Shown: positions 26,549 to 37,200, counted from the first letter of the stretch. The stretch: DNA of 64,000 nt from Methylobacterium planeticum (GCF_008806345.1 NZ_VZZJ01000005.1:248001-312000), one strand, 5' to 3'. Notes: generated by a model from the letters alone, not told the origin. Translations and numbers: made by a program.

Positions 26549-26927
26549 CCGTCAGACTCCCGCCATGCAACAGGTCTCCGCCGCGTCGAGGGACGATACC
26601 GGCCGCGCGCCCCGAGGCTCGAACGGCGACGCTAGCAGAGATCGCGCCCGAGGGGCAGGTGCGCCGGATTTCGGTGCGCTTGCGCGGACGCGCTCTCCCC
26701 GGACACCCCTTCGCCGGCCCGCGGCCCTCCGAGCGGGCGGGTGGGCGCAGGTCGGATCCCAAGATTTCCGCGCAGAACGACAACGCACCGCGTCCGGGCA
26801 ACACATCGGAAATCGCGGCGTCATCTATACAGCGAAATATATACATTTGGGAGAACGCGGAAAATCAGTTGCGGCCTGACGACAAACTGTGCTTCGAAGG
26901 AGTGACTGCATCGTAGGGCACCGCGCC
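26549..26927. other. Intergenic region
   Basis: 379 bases with an AT-rich island (atctatacagcgaaatatatacattt, in part) near 26821-26850 that could hold a promoter for the short + strand frame downstream. No convincing gene. Confidence 0.35.
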
Positions 26928-27044
26928 ATGCCTGAAGCCATTATTTTCTACGGCTACATTTCTGTCCTGGCGGGACTCACCGTGATGCTGTTCCGGGATT
27001 GGCGCAGGCGCGACGAGCAGCCCAATCTTCAGATTCGGGCCTAG
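26928..27044 (+). CDS. Possible 38-residue single-pass membrane protein
   Basis: ATG at 26928 to TAG at 27044 encodes MPEAIIFYGYISVLAGLTVM followed by LFRDWRRRDEQPNLQIRA: one hydrophobic helix and a positively charged cytoplasmic tail, the layout of real small membrane proteins. The ribosome binding site is weak (tagggcaccgcgcc), which lowers confidence. Confidence 0.42.
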   Translation: MPEAIIFYGYISVLAGLTVMLFRDWRRRDEQPNLQIRA

Positions 27045-27407
27045 ATCTCCCGAAACTGCGGCGAACGCCGACCGCGTCGGTGGACCGTCCGGCGCGCCGA
27101 GGATCCTGCCTTCAGCGAGACACCGTGGTTCCCGTGGAGCGGCGCGCGCTCCGGACGGCGCGCCGGTGCGGGCGCTGCGCCCGCGCGAGCGCCCCGTGGT
27201 GACGTCGGCTCCGGTGACGCCGGGCCCCAGAACCGCGTCGGAGGGGCCGCGTCCGGTCCTGGCCCGGCAGGGCCCCCGGCGCAATCCCCCGGCGTCGGTG
27301 GCGTGCCGGGCTGCGAGAAGCTCGTCTCCGGGCGATCGGCCGGCCCCAGCCGATCTCGTCGTCGCCGGCCGGGTCCTGGCCCGGGAAGCCCGTCACGTAT
27401 CCGGTGC
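27045..27407. other. Intergenic region
   Basis: 363 bases between the small + strand frame and the exonuclease gene. All frames are open on several strands because of high GC, and none has a signal, motif or ribosome binding site. Nothing recognised. Confidence 0.3.
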
Positions 27408-27989
27408 TCAGGCCGGCATCCTCGTTCCGGGGCGCGCCGTCTCGGCGCGAGCCCGGTCGCAGGCGGCCTGCCAGAGGCGCCATTCCTGCCGCGCATCGGC
27501 GAGGGCCCGGTGCGCCGGCGGCCCCGCCGCGCTGTCGTCCTTGCCGACGGAAGCCAGGATCTTGGCCGCGAGGCCGCCGCGGCGGTCGGGTGGGATTCCG
27601 CCCGCGTCGAGGATCTCCAGGACGCTGCAGCGTTGCGCCTCCTCGGTGTCGCGCAGCCGCAGGGCGTGCCGCGGAAGCCCGGATCCGCGCAGCAGCCGGC
27701 TCAGCCACTTGCCGTCCCACGACGGCGCCGAGGCGTAGAGCGCGACGTCCCGGAGGACGGTCAGCATGTGCAGGGCGACCCAATCGTGCGGCGCGCCCTC
27801 CCGGGCCAGGTGCGGGCGCGAGAGGCCGTGCACGGCCTCCGCCCCGGGATCCCAGTCCGTCCAGCCGGGTGCCGGCCGTATCAGGAAGCTCTCGGCCTCT
27901 CCGGTGGCGAACACCCAGGCCACCTCGATCGGGTAGCCCTGCTTGCCGAGGGAAGAGGCCTCGAAGTCCAGGAAAGCCAGCCGTCTCAC
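27408..27989 (-). CDS. DEDD-family 3'-5' exonuclease
   Basis: A 193-residue protein with the DnaQ-like exonuclease pattern: the first acidic pair in LAFLDFEASSLGKQGYPIEV (Asp8 and Glu10), and the C-terminal HRALADARQ motif, matching the DEDDh HxAxxDA signature. The middle Asp is less certain (SWDGKWLSRLL is a candidate). It is a stand-alone exonuclease without polymerase sequence, of the type that trims RNA or DNA ends. The GNAT gene ends nine bases upstream of its start, so they probably form an operon. Confidence 0.78.
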   Translation of the reverse strand: MRRLAFLDFEASSLGKQGYPIEVAWVFATGEAESFLIRPAPGWTDWDPGAEAVHGLSRPHLAREGAPHDWVALHMLTVLRDVALYASAPSWDGKWLSRLLRGSGLPRHALRLRDTEEAQRCSVLEILDAGGIPPDRRGGLAAKILASVGKDDSAAGPPAHRALADARQEWRLWQAACDRARAETARPGTRMPA

Positions 27990-27998
27990 GAGGCGTCC

Positions 27999-28448
27999 TC
28001 AGCCTTTCTTCCGCAGGGGCCTGACGAAGCAGCCCGCGGCCTCCACGAAGCCGGTCGCACCGCAGAAGTCCAGCAGGCTCGGCTGGTCCGCAGGGGCCAG
28101 GAGCTGCAGCACGCCGCAGCCCGCCATCCGGGCGGCCTGGGACGCCGCCTTCAGGAGCTGGCGGCCGATCCCGCGCCGGCGCTCCTCCGGGCCGACGAGG
28201 AGCAGCGTGACCTGGGCAACCGGCGAATCCTGGTCGAGGACCGCATACCAGTGCAGCACGACGATCCCGCTCGGCGGCCCCCATTCGAGCGCGAGCAGCG
28301 CCGTGCCCTGGCCGTCGCGGAGCGCGTCCAGCCGGTCCGCCAGGGCATGCGCGGGCACCGGGTGGCCGGCCGCCTCCATCAGGGCGGAGAGGCTGGGCGC
28401 ATCCGCCGCCACGGCCGTGCGAATCTCCAGTCCGTAGCGGCTTCCCAA
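27999..28448 (-). CDS. GNAT-family N-acetyltransferase
   Basis: A 149-residue acetyltransferase. Acetyl-CoA binding motif A is VTLLLVGPEERRRGIGRQLL with the RRRGIG pyrophosphate loop. C-terminal strands are present (GVLQLLAPADQPSLLDFCGA, TGFVEAAGCFVRPL), with the GATGF turn typical of GNAT folds. Substrate unknown. It probably precedes the exonuclease in the same transcript. Confidence 0.85.
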   Translation of the reverse strand: MGSRYGLEIRTAVAADAPSLSALMEAAGHPVPAHALADRLDALRDGQGTALLALEWGPPSGIVVLHWYAVLDQDSPVAQVTLLLVGPEERRRGIGRQLLKAASQAARMAGCGVLQLLAPADQPSLLDFCGATGFVEAAGCFVRPLRKKG

Positions 28449-28608
28449 CAGCGTCTCCGATCACCGGCCGCGGCCCCCGGAGCGCCGCCGACGGGCTCCC
28501 GCGCCGCCGCGCCCCGCGCCGATGAGGCTGCCATCGCGTATCCGAGCCTGCACCGGCGCGTCAAACGCCGGCTCCGGCACGGCCTCGGGGATCGGGGGAG
28601 CCCGAGCG

Positions 28609-29328
28609 TCAGAACCGGGTGGTGAGCGCGGTCAGCCAATCCGGCGAGGCGTTCACGAGGGCGGTCTCGAGCGCCTTGTCGACGCCGAGGAGGATCGCCG
28701 TGCCGGTCGCCGCGAGGACCGCCCCGAGGGTGAATCTCAGCCCCCTGCCGAGGCGCATCATCCGGTCGCGCGCGCGCAGGAGCAGGCCCCTCGACAGCGT
28801 CCCGAGCGCCAGCAGGGGCAGGGCCGCGCCGAGACCGAAGACCAGCATCGTCAGGCCGACCGCCGGGAGATCGCGCCCCTGCGCGGCGAGCAGCGAGGCC
28901 GCCCCGAGGGTCGGCCCGACGCAGGGGCTCCAGACCGCACCGAGCAGGAGCCCGACCCCGAACTGCCCGGACATGCCCGCCGCCGAGCGTCCGCCGAAGC
29001 GGTGCTCGGCCCAGTTCGCGACCGGGCCGGCGGCGACCGCGAGGCGGGTCTGCGCCGCCGGGACCATCAGCACGAACCCGACCCCGACGAGGAGGATCGC
29101 CGCGACCCTGCGGAACACATCGATGTCGAGGCCGATCGCGAAGCCGATCGCGGCGACGAACAGGCCGATCGCCGTGAAGGACAGGGCGAGGCCCGCCGCG
29201 AGGGCCGCCGGACCAAGCCTGTGCTCGGAGGCGGCGGCGCCGAGAACCAGGGGCAGCAGGGGCAGCACGCAGGGCGAGAGGACCGACAGAAGGCCGGCCG
29301 CGAAGGCGAGGCCGAGTTGGACCGCCAT
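28609..29328 (-). CDS. ccdA: Cytochrome c biogenesis / thiol transporter CcdA
   Basis: A 239-residue protein with six membrane helices. The paired redox motifs are SPCVLPLLPLV (Cys20) and WSPCVGPTLGA (about Cys136), the two cysteines that relay electrons from thioredoxin across the membrane. It is short-form CcdA without DsbD flanking domains. The periplasmic acceptor (thioredoxin-like or CcmG-type) is not in the window. In a methylotroph it could serve c-type cytochrome maturation, for example methanol oxidation cytochromes. Confidence 0.9.
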   Translation of the reverse strand: MAVQLGLAFAAGLLSVLSPCVLPLLPLVLGAAASEHRLGPAALAAGLALSFTAIGLFVAAIGFAIGLDIDVFRRVAAILLVGVGFVLMVPAAQTRLAVAAGPVANWAEHRFGGRSAAGMSGQFGVGLLLGAVWSPCVGPTLGAASLLAAQGRDLPAVGLTMLVFGLGAALPLLALGTLSRGLLLRARDRMMRLGRGLRFTLGAVLAATGTAILLGVDKALETALVNASPDWLTALTTRF

Positions 29329-30162
29329 CGGCTCAGGAGCCCCGGTCGGAACGGGTGTCGCCCCGCCCCGGCCGGGGCGTCGGGACCGCGCCGGCCGCAG
29401 CGCCGAGGGGCCAGGACGGGCGTGGGGACAGGATCCTCAGCGGTCTCACGGCGTTCGATCCCTCGGCCTCTCGCGGTGCCCCGGCACCTCGGTCGGAGCA
29501 TCCTCTACAGGTAGGCGCTCGGGCCGCGGGAAGGAATTGCGGATCCTCCGGAGATTTGGGCCCGGGGGCCGCCGGGCGCATTCCGGGTCTCGAAGGCCGT
29601 CCCTGTCCGAGAGGCCGCCGGAGGACCAAGCCTCTCGTGCGGGCGGTCATCGCCGTCGATCGGGGCAGCCGCGCCGAGCAGGACGCCGCGCCAGGTCTCG
29701 ATCGCAACCCGAGCCCGCGCATCCCGAGCCCGCGCATCCCGAGCCCGGACTCGGGCGAGGGTTCAGGGCGGTCACCCGCGCGGGACAGGGCCTCGGGGGA
29801 CACGCGACGCCGGCATCGACCTTCGATCCTGCCCGCGCGGGTTTGACCAATCGCCGGGAGGTCGGCGGGGCAGGGGCCTGAGATCTGAGAGCAGCCCATG
29901 TGATCCGAGCGTCTTCATTCACGAAATCCTCATGTAAAGACCAAGAATTCCAACAAGAACAGCACGGCTCATCGGACAAACGGATGATCGAGCATCATCG
30001 TGCCGGGCCGATACTGAACCCTGTAAAGGCCAGCACCCATTCGCCGGGAGCTTAGCCCAGCAGAGGATCTTGCCTTGCGGCGCAACTCCGCGCAGATTGG
30101 CCGACTTGGACGCGGCATCGGCTTGAGTGCTTGCAGAGCGCCGGGTGCGGGGGAGGCCTGAG
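29329..30162. other. 834-base region without a supported gene
   Basis: The first half (to about 29880) has very high GC with open frames on both strands but no motif or start signal. Short direct repeats (cgagcccgcgcatcc, in tandem near 29710-29745) are present. The second half has lower GC, with two tiny minus-strand frames of 23 and 17 codons overlapping by ATGA near 29972; neither has a ribosome binding site. The promoter of the histidine kinase should lie near 30000-30140. Confidence 0.4.
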
Positions 30163-31914
30163 ATGCTGACAAGCCGGGTCCTGGCGCTGGTGGCTCTCGC
30201 CCTGACCCCGGCGCTCGCGATCCAGGGCTACAACGAGTACGCGCAGCGCAGGGACCGGGACGAGGCCGTCCGGGCCGACGCCCTCGCGACCGCCCGCGTC
30301 GTCGCCGCGGATCTGGATCAGCTCGCCGACAGCATCCACCAGACCCTCGACATCGTGGCCGAGACGCCCGCGATCCGGCAGCGCGACGCGGAATCCTGCA
30401 CCGAATACCTCCATCGCATCATCGACAAGCTCCCGCAGATCATCCTCATCGCGGTGACGGAGACGAATGGGCGGCTCCTCTGCAACAGCCTCGGCTCCGC
30501 GCCGGGCGCCTACACGAATGCCGGCCGCGACTACCACCAGCGCGTCCTCGCGACCGGCGAGTTCGCGATGGGCGGCTTCGCGCAGGGCGTCGCGACGGAG
30601 CGGGAATCGGTGCATTTCGCCCAACCCCTGCGCGACGACGATGCGCGGCCGGTCGGCGTGCTCGTCGCCAGCATCGATCTCGCCTGGCTGTCGGAACGGC
30701 TTCGCCAGCTCGTGCAGCAGGCGAGCACCTCGCTGACCGTCTCCGACCGGAACGGCATCGTCCTCGTCCGTCGACCGGACCAGGATCTCTGGCTCGGCCG
30801 CTCCCTGCCTCCGGAGCGGCTGGCCCGGCTCTCCCGGGACCGGGATGCCGCCCGGATCGTGGCGGGGCTCGACGGCCGGGAGCGGGTGGTCGGCGTCGTG
30901 CGTCCGCAGGGCGTTCTGGAGGGCGTCACGGTGGTCATCGGGCGGGACCGGGCGCTGGCCTTCGCGGATGTCGATGCCGCCACCCGGCGGGGCATCATCC
31001 TGATCCTCGCGGGCGCGGTGCTGTCGGGGCTCGGCGCCCTGGTCGGCGGGCGGGTCTTCATCCGCCGGCCGATGCACCGGCTCCTGCGCACCGTGGCCGC
31101 CTGGCGCGCGGGGGACCTGCGGGCCCGCACGCGGATCGCCGGCCCCTCCGAGTTCGGGCAGCTCGGCGAGGCCTTCGACGCGATGGCCGGCTCGATCCAG
31201 GCCAACCAGGACCACCTCAGGGAGGAGCTCGCCCGCAGCCGCTCCCTGCAGGATCAGCAGACCACCATGCTGCACGAGCTGAACCATCGGGTGAAGAACA
31301 CGCTGGCGACCGTGCAGGCGCTCGCCCGGCAATCCCGCGGCGGCGAGGAGGACGCGGCCCAGCTCGAATCCCGCCTGCTCGCCCTGTCGAAGACGCACGA
31401 CCTCCTGACCCGGGACGATTGGAGCGGCGCCGCTCTGCGTGAGGTCCTCGAGAACGAGCTCGGCCCCTATCGCCGGGATGCCGATCACGTCGTCCTCGAC
31501 GGACCGCCCGTCATCCTGGCGCCGCGCTACGTCCTGGCGATCGGCATGATGGTGCACGAGCTGACGACGAACGCCGCGAAGTACGGCGCCCTGACGCGCC
31601 CCGACGGGCGCGTCCGGATCACCTGGAGCGTGTCCGCTCACGAGGGCGGGAACAGTCGCGACAGCGGGACGGCCCGTGCGGGCGAGGAGACGCGCCTCCG
31701 CCTGACATGGCAGGAGAGCGGCGGCCCCGCGGTGGCCCCGCCGCAGCGCCGCGGCTTCGGCACGCGGCTGATCACGGGGGCCATCAAGCGGGAGCTCGAT
31801 GGCGAGATCCACATGAGCTTCGACCCGGGCGGCGTCTGCCTCCGGCTCGACGTGCCCCTCGAGCAGGCCGCGCCCGGCATCGTGGCGGCCCGGGCGCTCG
31901 ACCGGACCCATTAG
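30163..31914 (+). CDS. HWE-family sensor histidine kinase with periplasmic sensor and HAMP
   Basis: A 583-residue kinase. Helix 1 (about 5-22) and helix 2 (about 277-299) flank a large extracytoplasmic sensor of the dCache type, followed by HAMP (about 300-350). The kinase core is HWE-type: HELNHRVKNTLATVQALARQ with phospho-acceptor His375; MMVHELTTNAAKYGAL as N-box; LTWQESGG giving the W-x-E of the family; and RGFGTRLITGAI as the G-box. HWE kinases in alphaproteobacteria often feed the PhyR/EcfG general stress response. No response regulator lies beside it. GGAGG precedes the ATG by six bases, favouring it over an upstream start 36 bases earlier. Confidence 0.9.
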   Translation: MLTSRVLALVALALTPALAIQGYNEYAQRRDRDEAVRADALATARVVAADLDQLADSIHQTLDIVAETPAIRQRDAESCTEYLHRIIDKLPQIILIAVTETNGRLLCNSLGSAPGAYTNAGRDYHQRVLATGEFAMGGFAQGVATERESVHFAQPLRDDDARPVGVLVASIDLAWLSERLRQLVQQASTSLTVSDRNGIVLVRRPDQDLWLGRSLPPERLARLSRDRDAARIVAGLDGRERVVGVVRPQGVLEGVTVVIGRDRALAFADVDAATRRGIILILAGAVLSGLGALVGGRVFIRRPMHRLLRTVAAWRAGDLRARTRIAGPSEFGQLGEAFDAMAGSIQANQDHLREELARSRSLQDQQTTMLHELNHRVKNTLATVQALARQSRGGEEDAAQLESRLLALSKTHDLLTRDDWSGAALREVLENELGPYRRDADHVVLDGPPVILAPRYVLAIGMMVHELTTNAAKYGALTRPDGRVRITWSVSAHEGGNSRDSGTARAGEETRLRLTWQESGGPAVAPPQRRGFGTRLITGAIKRELDGEIHMSFDPGGVCLRLDVPLEQAAPGIVAARALDRTH

Positions 31915-31993
31915 GGAGCCCAGCTCCGCGCCGCGGGCGCGAAGGGCCGGCCTGACCGCCTCGGCGCGGATCGTGCGCCGCGGCACCGGCGAT

Positions 31994-32029
31994 TGAATGA
32001 GCGTTCATTGACTCCTGAATGAACGTTCA
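31994..32029 (+). promoter_or_regulatory. Twin TetR-type operators
   Basis: Two near-identical sites, TGAATGAGCGTTCA (31994-32007) and TGAATGAACGTTCA (32016-32029), start 22 bases apart, about two helical turns. Each is a near-palindrome around CGTTCA; the second has a perfect TGAACGTTCA core. They lie just before the efflux operon encoding its own TetR regulator, so autoregulation of the operon is likely. Confidence 0.78.
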
Positions 32030-32060
32030 ATAGGATCTCCGGATGCACAAGGAGGCGGTG

Positions 32061-32351
32061 ATGCGTTCCTCTCGTCGCAGTCGATCCGGCGAAGCCGGCG
32101 CGGCCGCCTTCCGGTCCGCTCGGGCTTCCGCCCGGCCTGCCGCCCGCGCGCCGGACGGGCTACGTTGGATCCTTCGGCCGTCGAACCTCCTGCTCGGCGG
32201 CGTCCTGCTGGCCGGCTGGCTGGCGCTCGTCGGCTGGACCGGAGCCGGGCCGGAGGGCTGGCAGGCGCGCCTCTGCGCCGATCTCGACCTGCAGCCCCGG
32301 TCCTGCGGCGCCGTTCAGCCCGTGGACGCGGCGTGGAGGGCGCAGTCGTGA
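32061..32351 (+). CDS. Small membrane protein leading the efflux operon
   Basis: A 96-residue protein from an ATG with aggagg five bases upstream. The N-terminal third is Arg/Ala/Ser-rich and likely cytoplasmic; one hydrophobic helix (NLLLGGVLLAGWLALVGW) follows; the C-terminal part has two Cys (RLCADLDLQPRSCGAV) and would be periplasmic. The stop overlaps the tetR start by four bases (GTGA), so it seems a real, coupled gene. No homologue recognised. Confidence 0.55.
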   Translation: MRSSRRSRSGEAGAAAFRSARASARPAARAPDGLRWILRPSNLLLGGVLLAGWLALVGWTGAGPEGWQARLCADLDLQPRSCGAVQPVDAAWRAQS

Positions 32352-32986
32352 CCGCGGCGACCGGCAGCGCCATCGAGGCGCGAAGCGGACAATCGGCGCG
32401 GCGCGAGCACATCCTCGACGCCGCCGAGGCCTGCTTCGTCCGCAACGGCTTCCACCGCACCACCATGCAGGACCTCGCCCGCGCGGCCGGCATGACGGCG
32501 GGCAACATCTACCACTACTTCGAGTCCAAGGAGGCCCTCGTCCTCGGCCTCGCCGAGCGGGAGCGCGAACGCGGCGCGGCGCTCGTCGGCCAGCTGGCGA
32601 GCGGGGGCGACCGGCGCGCGGTGCTGATGGGCATCATCAACCAGTACTTCGTGGCGGTCTCGCGCGAGACCGCGGTGCTGCGCGTCGACCTCTGGTCGGA
32701 GGCCACCCGCAACCAGGCCATCGCCGCCATGACGGAGCGGTTCGACGAGGAAGGACGCGGCTTCTTCATCGACACGATCGCGGCGCTCGCCACCTCGCCG
32801 GATTGCGACCCGGCCTCGCTCTACGAGGCCCTGGACGCGCTGATGCGGGGCCTCGTCGTCAACCGCGCCCTGCGGCCGAACTACGACCCGGCCCCGGCGG
32901 CCGCTCAGCTGGAGGCCCTGCTCGATGCGGGCCTGGCCGGCCGCCTGCCGGCCCCCTCCGTCCCGGTTCTGGAGACCGCCCGATGA
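32348..32986 (+). CDS. TetR-family transcriptional repressor of RND efflux operon
   Basis: A 212-residue regulator. The N-terminal helix-turn-helix is clear: REHILDAAEACFVRNGFHRT, TMQDLARAAGMTAGNIYHYF, ESKEALVLGL. The C-terminal ligand domain has no recognisable signature. GTG start overlaps the preceding stop, and the end overlaps the adaptor gene start (ATGA). With the paired operators at 31994 this fits an AcrR/TtgR-like self-regulated repressor of the downstream pump; the inducer is unknown. Confidence 0.9.
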   Translation: MTAATGSAIEARSGQSARREHILDAAEACFVRNGFHRTTMQDLARAAGMTAGNIYHYFESKEALVLGLAERERERGAALVGQLASGGDRRAVLMGIINQYFVAVSRETAVLRVDLWSEATRNQAIAAMTERFDEEGRGFFIDTIAALATSPDCDPASLYEALDALMRGLVVNRALRPNYDPAPAAAQLEALLDAGLAGRLPAPSVPVLETAR

Positions 32987-34218
32987 ATCCCGCCCTCAAG
33001 GTGGCCGGCCCCGCGATCCTGGCGCTCGCCCTCGGGCTGCCCGCCGGGCACGCCCGCGCCGAGACCGCGCCGGCGCCCAGGGCCAGCCTCGCGCCGTCGG
33101 TCAGCGTGGTCGAGGCGTCGCGGCGCGAGATCGTCGAGACGGTGGTCGTCACCGGCACCCTGGTGCCCCGCGACGAAATCCTGGTGACGCCCGAGATCGA
33201 GGGCTGTCGCATCACCGAGGTGCTGGTCGAGGAAGGGGCCCGCGTCGCGCGCGGGCAGGTCCTGGCGCGCCTGTCGCGCGACCTGATCGACCGCCAGCTC
33301 GCCCAGCAGAGCGCCCTGGTCGACAAGGCGAGGGCCGCCGTGCCGCAGGCCCAGAGCAGCATCGAGCAGGCGGAGGCCGCCGAGACGGAGGCACGCCTCG
33401 CCTTCGACCGGGCGAAGCAGCTGATCCAGACCGGCAACGCCACCGCGGTGGTGATGGAGGGCCGCACGGCCACCCTGCGCCAGGCCGAGGGCAAGCTCGC
33501 CTTCGCCCGCAACGGCCTCGTCATCGCCAGAGCCGAGTTCGCCCAGGCCCAGGCCGTGCGCGACGAGCTGGAGCTGCGTCTCGCCCGCACCGAGATCCGG
33601 GCGCCGGAGGGCGGCATCGTCAGCCGCCGCACCGCCCGCGTCGGCATGGCGGCCTCCGCCTCGGCCGAGCCCCTGTTCCGCCTGATCGCCCGCGGAGAGA
33701 TCGAGCTCGAGGGCGAGGTCATCGAGACCAGGCTGCCGCTCCTGCGCGAGGGCAGCCCCGCCTGGATCGAGATCGGGGCCGGCGCCCGCGTGCCCGGCAG
33801 CGTGCGGGCCGTCTACCCGGAGGTCGACAGGGCGACCCGGCTCGGCAAGGTCCGGGTCCGCCTCGAGCCGGATCCGCGCCTGCGCATCGGCACCTTCGCC
33901 CGCGGGGCGGTGGAGCTCGCCCGCGCCCGCGGGGTGACGGTGCCGCAGGCCTCCGTCCTCTACGGCGGGCCCAAGCGCAGCAGCGTCCTCGTCGTCGCGG
34001 GCGAGGTCGTCGAGGCCCGCGAGGTCCGGACCGGCCTCAGCGACGACGACGATATCGAGATCCGGACCGGCCTCGCGCCGGGCGAGCGCGTGGTCGCCCG
34101 GGCCGGGAGCTTCCTGCGGGACGGCGACCGCGTCCGCCCGGTCCTCGTCGCCGCCCCGGCCCCCGCGGTCGCCGCCGCGCCCGCGCCGCACGACACCGCC
34201 GAGGCCGGCCTGCCCTGA
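32983..34218 (+). CDS. RND efflux periplasmic adaptor (membrane fusion protein)
   Basis: A 411-residue HlyD/AcrA-type adaptor. The signal peptide ends near residue 26 (GHARAE). The first half of the lipoyl domain is VTPEIEGCRITEVLVEEGAR, followed by a coiled-coil hairpin (about 105-190, with QSSIEQAEAAETEARLAFDR), the returning lipoyl strand (LARTEIRAPEGGIVSRRTAR), a beta-barrel and a membrane-proximal domain. The Cys in the lipoyl motif is unusual but not typical of a lipidation site. It joins the RND pump encoded 44 bases downstream to an outer-membrane channel not seen here. Confidence 0.9.
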   Translation: MNPALKVAGPAILALALGLPAGHARAETAPAPRASLAPSVSVVEASRREIVETVVVTGTLVPRDEILVTPEIEGCRITEVLVEEGARVARGQVLARLSRDLIDRQLAQQSALVDKARAAVPQAQSSIEQAEAAETEARLAFDRAKQLIQTGNATAVVMEGRTATLRQAEGKLAFARNGLVIARAEFAQAQAVRDELELRLARTEIRAPEGGIVSRRTARVGMAASASAEPLFRLIARGEIELEGEVIETRLPLLREGSPAWIEIGAGARVPGSVRAVYPEVDRATRLGKVRVRLEPDPRLRIGTFARGAVELARARGVTVPQASVLYGGPKRSSVLVVAGEVVEAREVRTGLSDDDDIEIRTGLAPGERVVARAGSFLRDGDRVRPVLVAAPAPAVAAAPAPHDTAEAGLP

Positions 34219-34262
34219 GCCGGCCGCGCCACCCTCCTGCGTCCCACCAGCGGGTTGCCCCG

Positions 34263-37200
34263 ATGCGCCTGAACGTCTCCGCCTGGGCGATCCGCAAGCC
34301 GATCGCGCCCCTCGTCCTCTTCCTCGTGCTGATCGTGCTCGGCCTCGTCAGCTTCCGGGGGCTCGCGGTCACGCGCATGCCGAATGTCGACCTGCCGATC
34401 GTCTCGGTGGCGATCACGCAGTCCGGCGCCGCGCCCTCCGAGCTGCAGACGCAGGTGACGAAGTGGGTCGAGGATTCGATCGCGGGCGTCCGGGGCGTCA
34501 AGCACATCACCTCGTCGATCACCGAGGGCTCCTCCGTCACGACCGTGGAGTTCCAGCTCGAGGTGAATTCCGACCGGGCCGTGAACGACGTGAAGGACGC
34601 GGTCTCGAAGATCCGCATCAACCTGCCCCGCACCATCGACGAGCCCGTCATCAGCCGCGTCGAGATCGCGGGCCTGCCGATCCTCACCTACGGCGTGAAG
34701 GCGCCCGCGATGAGCCCGGCCGAGCTGTCGTGGTTCGTCGAGGACAAGGTCGCCCGCTCGCTCCAGGGCGTAAGGGGCGTCGGCGGCGTCGAGCGGGTCG
34801 GCGGCGTCGCCCGCGAGATGCGGGTCGTGCTCCAGCCCGACCGGCTGCTGGCGCTGGGCATCACGGCGGCGGACGTGAACCGGCAGCTGCGCCTCACCTC
34901 CGCCGACATGGCGGGCGGGCGCGGCGAGGTCGGCGGACGCGAGCAGTCGATCCGCGCGCTCGCCGCCTCCCGCACGGTGCGCGACCTCAAGGCCACCTCG
35001 ATCGTGCTGCCGGGCGGGCGCAAGGTCCGCCTCGACGACCTCGCGACCGTGGAGGACGCCATCGAGGAGCCCCGCACCTTCGCGCGCTTCAACGGCGCGC
35101 CGGTCGTGGCCTTCACGGTCTCGCGCGGCTCGGGGGCGAGCGACGCCGAGGTCGCGGCCGGCGTCGAGAGGCGCGTCGCCGAGTTCCGCGAACGCGATCC
35201 CGACATCCAGTTCGAGCCGATCGATTCCTCGGTCTCGGCCACGATCGGCAGCTACGATTCCGCCATGCACACCCTGATCGAGGGGGCGCTCCTCGCGGTG
35301 CTGGTGGTGTTCCTGTTCCTGCGCGACTGGCGCGCCACGCTGATCGCCGCGGTCGCGCTGCCGCTCTCGGTCTTTCCGACCTTCTGGGCCATGGACGCCC
35401 TCGGCTTCACCCTCAACGGCATCAGCCTGCTCGCCATCACCCTGGTGACCGGCATCCTGGTCGACGACGCCATCGTGGAGATCGAGAACATCGTCCGGCA
35501 CATGCGCCTCGGCAAGTCGCCCTACCGGGCGGCGATCGAGGGGGCCGACGAGATCGGGCTCGCGGTCATCGCCATCACGGCGACGCTCATCGCGGTGTTC
35601 GCGCCGGTCTCCTTCATGGGCGGCATCGCCGGGCGCTACTTCATCCAGTTCGGGCTGACCATCGCGGTCTCGGTGTTCATGTCGCTGCTCGTCGCGCGCC
35701 TGATCACCCCGATGCTCGCCGCCTACTTCCTGCGCGACCACGCCCACACCGAGGAGCGGGAGGGGCCGGTGATGCGCGCCTACGGCCGCCTCGTCGGCTG
35801 GTCGGTGCGGCACCGGGTGATCACCCTGGTGGTCGGCCTCGCCCTGTTTGCCGGATCGCTCGCCTCCACCGGCCTGCTGCCGTCCGGCTTCGTGCCGAAG
35901 CAGGACAACGCCCGCACCCTGTTCATGGTCGAGCTCGCCCCGGGCGCCAGGCTCGCCGACACCGTCGCGGTGTCCGACCGCGTCGTCGCGCGCATCCGCG
36001 CGCTGCCCGAGGTGACCTCGGTCTTCGTCGACGGCGGCCGGCAGGTCGGCGGCAAGAAGGAGACGCGGCTCGCGACCCTCACGGTCAACCTGACGCCGAA
36101 GAGCAGCCGCGCGAAGAAGCAGGCGGCGGTCGAGACCGAGATCGCGGGCCTCCTCGCCGAGGAGCCCGACATCCGCTCCTGGAGCCTGCGCGACAGCGGC
36201 CAGCGCGACCTCGCCCTCGTGGTCGGCGGCCCCGATGCGGAGGTGGTGGCGGAGGTCGCCGCGCGCCTGCAGCGCGACATGGCGGCGATCCCGCACCTCG
36301 TGGCGGTGATGTCGACGGCCCCCCTTAACCGGACCGAGGTGCGCATCCGCCCCAAGGAAGGCGTGGCCGCCGATCTCGGCGTCTCGACCGACGCCCTCGC
36401 CGAGACGGTGCGGGTCGCCACCCTCGGCGACATCGGCCTGAACCTCGCCAAGTTCAACGCGGCCGACCGCCAGATCCCGATCCGGGTGCAGCTGCCGGAG
36501 AGCGCCCGCGGCGCGGTCTCGCGGCTGGAGAACCTGAAGGTGCCGGCCAAGAACGGGTCCGCCGTGCCCCTCGCGGCGGTGGCCGATATCGAGCTCGACC
36601 AGGGCCCGGGCGCGATCGACCGCTACGACCGCGTCGTGCGCGTCGCCGTCGAGGCGAACATGGAGGGATCCGACGCCCTCGGGTCCCTGATCGCCCGGGC
36701 CCTGGAGACGCCGACCGCGAAGTCGCTGCCGCCGGGCGTGACGATCCGCCAGACGGGCGATGCCGAGATCATGGGGGAGGTCTTCTCGGGCTTCCTGATG
36801 GCGATGGGCGCCGGCATCATGATGGTCTACGCCGTGCTGGTGCTGCTGTTCGGCTCGTTCCTGCAGCCGCTGACCATCCTGTTCTCGCTGCCGCTCTCGA
36901 TCGGGGGCGCGATCCTCGGCCTCCTCATCCTCAACATGCCGATCTCGATGCCGGTGGTGATCGGCATCCTGATGCTGATGGGGCTGGTGACCAAGAACGC
37001 CATCATGCTGGTCGACTTCGCCGTGGAGGAGATGGCGCGCGGCGTCGACCGGGTCACCGCCATCGTGGAGGCGGGCCGCAAGCGCGCCCGGCCGATCGTG
37101 ATGACCACCATCGCGATGGCGGCCGGCATGGTGCCCTCCGCGATGGCGCTCGGTGTCGGCGGCGAGTTCCGGGCGCCGATGGCGGTGGCGGTGATCAGCG

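Noticed and set aside
29920..30040. Two tiny minus-strand frames (23 and 17 codons) overlapping by ATGA
   Set aside because: No ribosome binding site, no helix or motif pattern; chance in a lower-GC stretch.
33960..36296. 778-codon minus-strand open frame opposite the RND pump
   Set aside because: No signal, domain or ribosome binding site; it mirrors conserved RND codons on the other strand.
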